Part shown: positions 7,521 to 13,403 of the stretch, piece after piece
How positions within the stretch are numbered: the first letter of the stretch is position 1
Layout: every line of letters begins with the position of its first letter
Assembly: GCA_019114755.1 (NCBI GenBank)
Contig: DXEW01000020.1
Span: 1 to 64,000 of the forward strand
Reading direction: 5' to 3'
Source: Candidatus Borkfalkia faecavium
GTDB lineage: Bacteria > Bacillota > Clostridia > Christensenellales > Borkfalkiaceae
Length of the DNA stretch: 64,000 nucleotides
Notes under the pieces: model-generated
The model's database searches: none
Told to the model about the DNA's origin: nothing
The model's input: the letters and a program-made list of their open reading frames with translations, nothing else
Made by a program: the position numbers and the translations under genes

Positions 7521-10033
7521 ACAGAGTAAAGAAAAATCGAATTTGCATCATTTTGGCGGCGGTCATGGCGGCGGTGTGCCTCTGCCTCTGTTTGCGGGTG
7601 GATATGACGGCGGCCGCGGCAGCGACGCCGCGCTACACCATGACCTTTTCAGGAACATATAAAAATAATTCCTGGGGAGCGGACGGGCTGACGACAAGCA
7701 TCAGCAACGAGACGAGTTACGGGCTGAAGACGGGGAGTTCGGCGGGCAGAAAGGAATATATGAGCCTGACGCTGGAGGGCAGTTCCACTGCGGGCAGCGC
7801 CACGCTTTCAAACGGCGGGTATGTCACCTCGCCGCGGGTCACGATCACGGCGTCGCTGGAGGCGGACGTATCTCTCTATCGCGGCAGCAGGTTGATCGCG
7901 TCCGGCAATACGTCTGTTTCTGCAGGCGTGTCGGACGGCGAATATCGGGTAGAGGTGTTCAAAGAAAACGGCGGCGGCGCGGGGTACACGCAGTGGGGGT
8001 ATGAGCTGGAACTCTATTCCTATTTTAATATAGATACCACGGCGCCCGTGGGTACGATCGAAAGCGGCGGCAAGGCCGTCTCGTCGGGCGGCAGCGTGAG
8101 CGAAGATTTTTCCTTCCGCGCCGCAGACAGCGGCAGCGGGGTCGCAAAACTGGAATATCGGGAGCCCGGCTCGTCGTCATGGAAGAGCTATACGGCGGGG
8201 AAGGTTATCTCCGCCGCGGGTGAAAGAGGGGAATATACTTTCCGCGCGACCGACCATGCCGGCAATACTTCAGTTAGTTCCGTCACGCTGGAAAACGCGC
8301 ACGCACATCACTACACGGCAAAGGTCATGCCGCCGACCTGTACGACGGGCGGCTATACCCAATACACCTGCACGGAGTGCGGCGACAGTTATACCGGGGA
8401 TCGTACGGCGGCGCTGGGGCATGATTATCTTTCGACGACGAGCGGCGTTTCCTGCACCACGGGCGGGACCATCCGCTTTACCTGTTCCCGCTGCGGGGAT
8501 AGCTATACCGAAGATATCCCCGCAACGGGGCATAGTTATCAGAGCAAGACGGTCTCTCCGACCTGCACATCGGGCGGTTATACCCGCCATACCTGTACCC
8601 GCTGCGGAGACAGCTATACGACCAATCGCACGCAAGCGCTCGGGCATAGCTACACGGTATCGTCCGAGCGCGATCCGACCTGTACAAGCGGGTCGGTGAC
8701 GGTCTATCGCTGTACGCGCTGCGGCAGCACCTACTCGGACGAGGATTCCGACGCTTTGGGTCACAGCTATGACGCGGATGTCATCAACCCCACCTGCACG
8801 GCGGGCGGCTATACGGTGTTCTCGTGCAGGAGATGCAGCTATAGTTATACAGGCAATTCTACGGCAGCCTTGGGGCATAGCTACAAGGCAACGACGACGC
8901 CGTCTTCCTGTTCGACGGATGGATATACCACTTATAAATGCATCCGTTGCGGCGCAAGTTATACCGACAGTCCCACGCAGGCGACAGGGCATAGCTATGT
9001 CGCCGAGATCGTCTCATCCACCTGTACGGAGCGGGGCTATACCGTCTATACTTGCAGCAAGTGCGGCGACAGCTATCGCACCAATGAGACGCAGCCGCTG
9101 GGGCATACCTATGTCATTTCCACGGAAGGGGCGACCTGTACGGAGAGCGGCGTTTCCGTATATACCTGCACCCGCTGCGGGTCGAGCTATGAGGGCGGGC
9201 TGACGGCACCGCTCGGGCATAACTATGTGGCGGAGCAGAGACCCGCAGGATGTACGGTGGAGGGCGGCACCGTCTATACCTGTACGCGATGCGGAGACAG
9301 TTATAACGGAGAGCCGACGCCGCCTCTCGGCCATGCGTATATCTCCAAAGCCGTCGCCGCGACGTGTGCAGAAGGGGGATATGTTCTCCACACTTGCAGC
9401 CGCTGCGGGGACAGCTATCAGGACAATGAGACGCAGCCGCTGGGGCATAATTTCGTGACGGAGGAACGCCCGCCTTCCTGTACAGAAAGCAGCCGCACCG
9501 TCTATATCTGTCAGGTATGCGGCTTTGAAAAGGCGGAAGAGACGGGGACTTACCCGACGGGTCACGACTATGCTTCCAGCGTACTTCATGCCGCGACCTG
9601 TACGCAGGCGGGGGAGCGGAAGTTTGTCTGCGACAAGTGCGGAGAAGAATATATCGAGACTATCCCGGCGACTGGCCACACTTATGCGATCACCGATTCG
9701 ACCACGCAGGACGGCGTGACCATCCGCACCTATACCTGTTCGGTCTGCGGCGATACTTTCGCGCAGGAGCTCGGCGATCAGTACGAGGAAGTGGCGTCTT
9801 ACATCGAATATTTGTTCGAGCAATACCGCCCGTATATGATTTGGGTATTCCTTGCTACGGCGGGCGTGTGGAGCATCGTGATGGGAGTTTGCTTCGCCAT
9901 TGCCCAAAAACATGAGGAGAAGGAGAAAGCCAAGCGCATGATCTTCAACTACCTCATCGGTCTTGTCGTCATCTTCTGTATCCTCGTTGCCGCCCCGCTC
10001 CTCGTTCGCGGCATCGCTGCGCTCGTGACGTAA
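7517..10033 (+). CDS. Secreted CxxCG-repeat protein with pilin-like C-terminus
   Basis: 838 residues, ATG overlapping the VirB4 stop. A signal peptide (cut around residue 35-38) leads into a beta-rich region and an Ig-like domain (residues ~175-255, TTAPVGTI...). Then come 12 full and one degenerate copies of a ~41-residue repeat, PTCT-x2-GYT-x3-CTRCGDSY-x~8-ALGHSY. The last 84 residues hold two membrane helices joined by a charged loop and match the second half of the 98-aa pilin-like protein at 3314. It thus looks like a conjugation pilus or channel subunit carrying a long extracellular Cys/His-rich stalk, plausibly an adhesin at the mating contact. Domain boundaries are seen; the function is inferred. 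Confidence 0.75.
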   Translation: MNRVKKNRICIILAAVMAAVCLCLCLRVDMTAAAAATPRYTMTFSGTYKNNSWGADGLTTSISNETSYGLKTGSSAGRKEYMSLTLEGSSTAGSATLSNGGYVTSPRVTITASLEADVSLYRGSRLIASGNTSVSAGVSDGEYRVEVFKENGGGAGYTQWGYELELYSYFNIDTTAPVGTIESGGKAVSSGGSVSEDFSFRAADSGSGVAKLEYREPGSSSWKSYTAGKVISAAGERGEYTFRATDHAGNTSVSSVTLENAHAHHYTAKVMPPTCTTGGYTQYTCTECGDSYTGDRTAALGHDYLSTTSGVSCTTGGTIRFTCSRCGDSYTEDIPATGHSYQSKTVSPTCTSGGYTRHTCTRCGDSYTTNRTQALGHSYTVSSERDPTCTSGSVTVYRCTRCGSTYSDEDSDALGHSYDADVINPTCTAGGYTVFSCRRCSYSYTGNSTAALGHSYKATTTPSSCSTDGYTTYKCIRCGASYTDSPTQATGHSYVAEIVSSTCTERGYTVYTCSKCGDSYRTNETQPLGHTYVISTEGATCTESGVSVYTCTRCGSSYEGGLTAPLGHNYVAEQRPAGCTVEGGTVYTCTRCGDSYNGEPTPPLGHAYISKAVAATCAEGGYVLHTCSRCGDSYQDNETQPLGHNFVTEERPPSCTESSRTVYICQVCGFEKAEETGTYPTGHDYASSVLHAATCTQAGERKFVCDKCGEEYIETIPATGHTYAITDSTTQDGVTIRTYTCSVCGDTFAQELGDQYEEVASYIEYLFEQYRPYMIWVFLATAGVWSIVMGVCFAIAQKHEEKEKAKRMIFNYLIGLVVIFCILVAAPLLVRGIAALVT

Positions 10034-10099
10034 AAAATGCGGAACTTACCTTTGCTATTCAGCCCGTAAAAATTTTTTCGGGAAAATGCTCCGAACCCC

Positions 10100-10128
10100 T
10101 TGACAAACGGGAGAAAATGTGATATTCG
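10100..10128 (+). promoter_or_regulatory. Candidate promoter for the accessory gene group
   Basis: TTGACA at 10100-10105 is followed after 17 nt by TATTCG, a weak -10. It precedes the 120-aa gene at 10164. Confidence 0.4.
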
Positions 10129-10163
10129 TATTAACACGAAGAAAGAGAAAAGGAGGCGCACTC

Positions 10164-10526
10164 ATGAACGCACAGGAAATCATTGCAAAAGCGGACAGGG
10201 GAGAGGGGCTGACCGAAGAAGAGATCAGAGTCTATCGTGAAGCAGTCAAGCCTGTCAAGCACACCTACGGCAAGTACGGAACGCTCGCCAAGAAGTATCT
10301 GGAAGAGGAGAATGTCGGCAAGTATTGGGCTATTGAAAACCTTCCCGAATACCTGCACGGCATCGACCGTCAGGCAGGCGAGCTGTACGAAACCATGTAC
10401 GCTAAGCTGTCCAATGATGAGAGATATAAACGGACGGGCAACTTTATGGAGGACTACCGCAGACAGACGGAAATTCAAAAGTTGATTGAGGAAGAGATAC
10501 TCATTGAACTTGTTTATGTGGATTGA
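10164..10526 (+). CDS. Hypothetical ICE accessory protein, 120 aa
   Basis: The ORF track starts at 10119, but the ATG at 10164 follows a good site (AAAGGAGGCG, 7-nt spacing) and is chosen here. The product is a soluble, charged, probably helical protein (MNAQEIIAKADRGEGLTEEEI...) with no signal peptide, membrane helix or recognised catalytic motif. It opens a group of three small genes between the transfer operon and the recombinase. I do not recognise the family. A regulatory or accessory role is a guess from position only. Confidence 0.7.
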   Translation: MNAQEIIAKADRGEGLTEEEIRVYREAVKPVKHTYGKYGTLAKKYLEEENVGKYWAIENLPEYLHGIDRQAGELYETMYAKLSNDERYKRTGNFMEDYRRQTEIQKLIEEEILIELVYVD

Positions 10527-10539
10527 CGGGAGGTGTAAC

Positions 10540-10662
10540 ATGAGGACTGTTTTAGGAATCGGAAAGGGGTTGCTGAAAGCGATGTTCATAGGGGTTGTGT
10601 TTATCGGAACCTGCGTCATGAACTTTATCGGCGCGATCATCTGCGCGATAGCGGGAAATTGA
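10540..10662 (+). CDS. Small membrane peptide, 40 aa
   Basis: Too short for the ORF track. GGGAGGTG lies 4-6 nt before an ATG, and 40 codons encode a mostly hydrophobic peptide (MRTVLGIGKGLLKAMFIGVV...) that could span the membrane once. The stop is 10 nt before the next gene, so the three small genes look co-transcribed. No known function is recognised. It may be a single-pass accessory subunit or a toxin-like peptide; neither can be decided from sequence. Confidence 0.5.
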   Translation: MRTVLGIGKGLLKAMFIGVVFIGTCVMNFIGAIICAIAGN

Positions 10663-10672
10663 GAGGTGGAGC

Positions 10673-10909
10673 ATGGAACGTAAACCGGATACGCCCGTTC
10701 GCAAGAGTCGCAGGAAGTACGAAGAGCGGAATAAGGACGAGCGGAAAGAAAAGAACAAGGTGTGGGGAACGAGCATCGACCGCCAATACGCGAACGAGAT
10801 AGACGAGTTCCTCGCAAGGCATGACCTTACAAAGGTGGAGCTGATCGTTGCAGGGTACCAAGCCTTGCGGGGTCGCTATGGCCCGGAAGAACAACAGAAT
10901 AAGCAATAA
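10673..10909 (+). CDS. Small basic protein, possible ribbon-helix-helix regulator
   Basis: 78 residues with RBS GAGGTGGAGC. A strongly basic, disordered first 30 residues precede a segment VWGTSIDRQYANEIDEFL-x3-DLTKVELIVAGYQAL. A short strand followed by two helices and a Gly turn resembles Arc/CopG-type ribbon-helix-helix proteins. If so it would bind element DNA, for example as an auxiliary relaxosome or regulatory protein. No neighbour confirms this. A terminator-like hairpin follows the stop. Confidence 0.6.
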   Translation: MERKPDTPVRKSRRKYEERNKDERKEKNKVWGTSIDRQYANEIDEFLARHDLTKVELIVAGYQALRGRYGPEEQQNKQ

Positions 10910-10915
10910 GTTTGA

Positions 10916-10943
10916 GAGCGCAAGGACTACGGCTCTTGCGCTC
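10916..10943 (+). terminator. Hairpin after small accessory genes
   Basis: GAGCGCAAG and CTTGCGCTC form a perfect 9-bp stem with a 10-nt loop directly after the stop at 10909. No clear T-run follows, so it may act as a weak terminator or mRNA-stabilising hairpin. Confidence 0.5.
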
Positions 10944-11077
10944 CTGACTTCTTAAAGACAACTGAATATCAATTCCAAACGGCATAAGAAAGAAAATGAA
11001 CATTGGAGAAATGGAGCGCAACGGACTTATGCCGCTGCATTGCATCTTTCGGTGTTTTTAAGCGGGAGAATGAGGGT

Positions 11078-11260
11078 GTGAATAAGAGACATAGAACTAT
11101 CAATTTAGGGAACAAGAATTATATAATTAAAAGTCATTTCGCGGGAGGAAACAAAATTGATGAAGTATTGATGAGGGCGGCTATTTTTGCGGCGCAAGAA
11201 GAAATTCGGATGATGTCAAATCAAGAATCAGGGATATGCGATCAAGGAGGGGATCCTTGA
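11078..11260 (+). CDS. 60-aa protein translationally coupled to the recombinase
   Basis: The track begins at ATG 11003, but a GTG at 11078 preceded by GGGAGAATGAGGG gives a more credible 60-residue product (xNKRHRTINLGNKNYII...). Its stop overlaps the recombinase TTG start (TTGA), a sign of translational coupling. The central segment SHFAGGNKIDEVLMRAAIFA faintly recalls the small TnpW-like proteins encoded beside transposon recombinases. A recombination directionality or regulatory role is possible but unproven. Base composition is AT-richer than the transfer genes, like the recombinase. Confidence 0.5.
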   Translation: MNKRHRTINLGNKNYIIKSHFAGGNKIDEVLMRAAIFAAQEEIRMMSNQESGICDQGGDP

Positions 11261-12879
11261 AAATAAAAAGCAATAATTGCATAGTAGGTATATACGTTAG
11301 GCTGAGCCGAGACGATGAACGTGCGGGTGAGTCGTTATCGATCGAAAATCAAAAGTCTTTACTTGTGCGATACGTCAACGAAAAGGGCTGGATTCTACAT
11401 GATATATATGTAGATGATGGAATTTCAGGCACTACGTTTGAACGCGAAGGTGTGCAAAGGTTACTTGCCGATGCTAAAAGTGGTATCATAAATACGATCT
11501 TAGTCAAAGATATGTCGCGCTTTGGTAGGAATTACATTCAAATCGGGCAGTATATCGACTATGTTTTTCCTATGTATCATATTCGGTTCATTGCTGTCAG
11601 CGATAACATAGATACAGGAAGTGATAACACCGTTGCAATGGACATGATGCCCATTACAAATGTATTTAATGAATGGTATGCCGCTAACACAAGCCGAAAA
11701 GTGCGGCAAATATTTATTGCGAATGCGAAACGCGGCAAAAGCAATATGTCGCATCCGCCGTATGGTTATTTGTTTAGTGATGACGGTTCACGGAAATTTG
11801 TGATCAATACAGAAGTAAGCCCAAATGTTGAGCGCATATTTGAGATGCGAGCCAGCGGGCTGCCTCCGGCGCGGATCGCCGAAAGATTTAACGAAGAACA
11901 TATCACTACGCCGCAGGATTACAAAGCACAAAGATTTGGTAAATATGCAGCCATAAAGACTTACCATCTGTGGACGGATGCTTCTGTAAGAAAAATTCTC
12001 GACAATCCGGCATATATTGGCAATTTAGCTTTACAACGAAGGACATCTGTTTCGTTTAAAAATCATAAGGCTGTATATCGCCCGGAAGAAGAATGGATCG
12101 TTACAGAAAATGCGCATCCTGCTATTATTTCCAAAGAGCTTTGGCGCAGGGTTAAAGAAGTAGAAAAGTCTGTCAGTCAAGGGAAAAAAACTCGAAAAGG
12201 GTATACCCATCCACTTTCAGGTTTTCTGTTTTGCGCTGATTGTGGAGGAAAAATGAAACTGGACTATTATGCTTTAAAGCATAACGGTGAAGTGACCGGT
12301 ATAGTTTATACTTTTAATTGCGGCAATCATAAACGGTTAGGGAAAGCATATTGTTCAAGTCATTATATCAAGGCAAAGGACCTAGAAAAATTTGTGCTCG
12401 ATGATATTAAAGCGATGGCTTCTTGTGTGACTTTGAATGAAGCAGAAGTGCGCAAACAGTATTTAGAACGCAAAACGAAATTGGCGGAAGAAGAGTTGAT
12501 GCATAATCGAAACGAGTTCGATCAAAAGCGCAGGCGTTGTGATAAACTTGACCAGCTAATAGAAACTGCGTTTGAAGAAAAGATCGCCGGGAATATGCCG
12601 GAAGATTTGTGCGTGAAACTTATCGAACGCTATTCAACAGAGCGCCGGCAACTACTCGGCGAGATCGAGGCTATGGATAAGCAGGAAGCTTTAATAGCTA
12701 ATGTTCAAAATGATGCCGACGACTTTATCGCAAGAGTAAAAAAGCATATGTTTGATGTTACGCTTACACGGGCGTTATGCTTTGAGCTTATTGATAAAAT
12801 CGTTATAGGCAGAGCTGTTTCAGGTGAGCCGCAAAATATAGAAATATATTACAAAGTTGACTTGAACTTTATTCAATGA
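11257..12879 (+). CDS. Large serine recombinase (ICE integrase)
   Basis: 540 residues from the TTG at 11257. The upstream ATG at 11236 overlaps the AAGGAGGGG site and is rejected. The resolvase-type catalytic domain has GIYVRLSRDD with Ser17 as the expected nucleophile. A recombinase domain (LDNPAYIGNL) and a zinc beta-ribbon with Cys at about 326, 329, 355 and 366 follow, then a coiled-coil typical of large serine integrases. It would catalyse integration and excision between short att sites near one end of the element. The gene is clearly AT-richer than flanking DNA, so it has a separate history. A hallmark enzyme of Tn4451/CTn-type elements. Confidence 0.92.
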   Translation: MKIKSNNCIVGIYVRLSRDDERAGESLSIENQKSLLVRYVNEKGWILHDIYVDDGISGTTFEREGVQRLLADAKSGIINTILVKDMSRFGRNYIQIGQYIDYVFPMYHIRFIAVSDNIDTGSDNTVAMDMMPITNVFNEWYAANTSRKVRQIFIANAKRGKSNMSHPPYGYLFSDDGSRKFVINTEVSPNVERIFEMRASGLPPARIAERFNEEHITTPQDYKAQRFGKYAAIKTYHLWTDASVRKILDNPAYIGNLALQRRTSVSFKNHKAVYRPEEEWIVTENAHPAIISKELWRRVKEVEKSVSQGKKTRKGYTHPLSGFLFCADCGGKMKLDYYALKHNGEVTGIVYTFNCGNHKRLGKAYCSSHYIKAKDLEKFVLDDIKAMASCVTLNEAEVRKQYLERKTKLAEEELMHNRNEFDQKRRRCDKLDQLIETAFEEKIAGNMPEDLCVKLIERYSTERRQLLGEIEAMDKQEALIANVQNDADDFIARVKKHMFDVTLTRALCFELIDKIVIGRAVSGEPQNIEIYYKVDLNFIQ

Positions 12880-12886
12880 GTGCGGG

Positions 12887-12976
12887 ATGAAGGGCTTTGG
12901 CGGTTACAGTCCATTGCCGCCAACAGCCACCGCAAGGGAAAATTTGGAGGAAAAGAAAAGGGCAGAGCAAAAATAG
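12887..12976 (+). pseudogene. Orphan coding tail, possible 3' remnant of the interrupted target gene
   Basis: Right after the recombinase a frame reads MKGFGGYSPLPPTATARENL and ends EEKKRAEQK, then a stop. It lacks an RBS at its ATG, has composition like a normal protein C-terminus, and is followed by a strong intrinsic terminator. This is what would be expected if the element inserted into a gene and left its 3' end at the right junction. It could also be chance; the left junction is not in the window. Confidence 0.35.
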
Positions 12977-13000
12977 ATCGCCGCATTATACTGTAAACGG

Positions 13001-13045
13001 AATGCCGATGCGCCTGTACGAAGGGCATCGGCATTTTTTTGTTTT
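13001..13045 (+). terminator. Strong intrinsic terminator
   Basis: AATGCCGATGC (13001-13011) pairs perfectly with GCATCGGCATT (13025-13035), followed by a T-rich tract. It would end transcription from the recombinase or from the interrupted target gene. Confidence 0.85.
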
Positions 13046-13066
13046 ACCCAAGCCAAAGCAAAAGGG

Positions 13067-13108
13067 AGCTGCCCCGCAGGCGCATCGTGCGTGCGGGCGG
13101 CTGTTTTT
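13067..13108 (+). terminator. Second hairpin with T-run
   Basis: AGCTGCCCCGCA and TGCGGGCGGCT form an 11-bp stem with one bulge, followed by GTTTTT. Its purpose so soon after the first terminator is unclear; together they insulate the GH3 operon. Confidence 0.55.
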
Positions 13109-13403
13109 ACGACCAGTTACGAAGAAGAGGCGCCACTTGCGAAAAAGTTGTGCCGCTTTTTTGTTTTTGTGTTACAATATGCCCGCAAATACGGACAGCC
13201 GCCTCATACGGGAAGCCGCTTCAAAAAATCGGCCGATCTTTGGGGGAAGTTTCCTCTTTGGGGGCAGCAGCTTGGCGGGGCAATATCCTCCTCGGGGGCG
13301 GGCAGTTCCTGCGAGGGCGGCGCCCCCTGCGGGCGGGCGCATCCTCTCGGAGGGGCAGCATCCCATCGGGCGGCGATCCGCAAAATACAAAACGGAGGTT
13401 TTT
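13109..13403 (+). promoter_or_regulatory. Leader region of the first GH3 operon
   Basis: No gene is supported here; the 1157-aa ORF in the track only reads through it. A plausible -10 TACAAT lies at 13173-13178, with no good -35 at 17 nt (TTGTGC at 19 nt). About 200 bp of GC-rich imperfect repeats built around GGGCGGGC and CCTGCG or CCTCTCGG follow, then GGAGG ahead of the ATG at 13404. The long GC-rich leader could fold extensively. Confidence 0.4.

Larger units (their letters stand above)
1..12880. mobile_element. Integrative conjugative element, right-hand part
   Basis: Contiguous plus-strand genes for a type IV secretion coupling ATPase, pilin, channel protein and VirB4 ATPase, then accessory genes and a large serine recombinase, are the usual layout of a Gram-positive integrative conjugative element. 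The left end lies outside the window. The right end is inferred to be just after the recombinase stop, where the composition changes and an orphan coding tail begins. Relaxase and replication genes are not in view. Boundaries are inferred, not demonstrated. Confidence 0.75.

Noticed and set aside
12897-13403. N-terminal 169 residues of the 1157-aa ORF upstream of the GH3
   Set aside because: They cross two terminators and a GC-rich leader, have no protein character, and a proper RBS and signal-anchor start exist at 13404.
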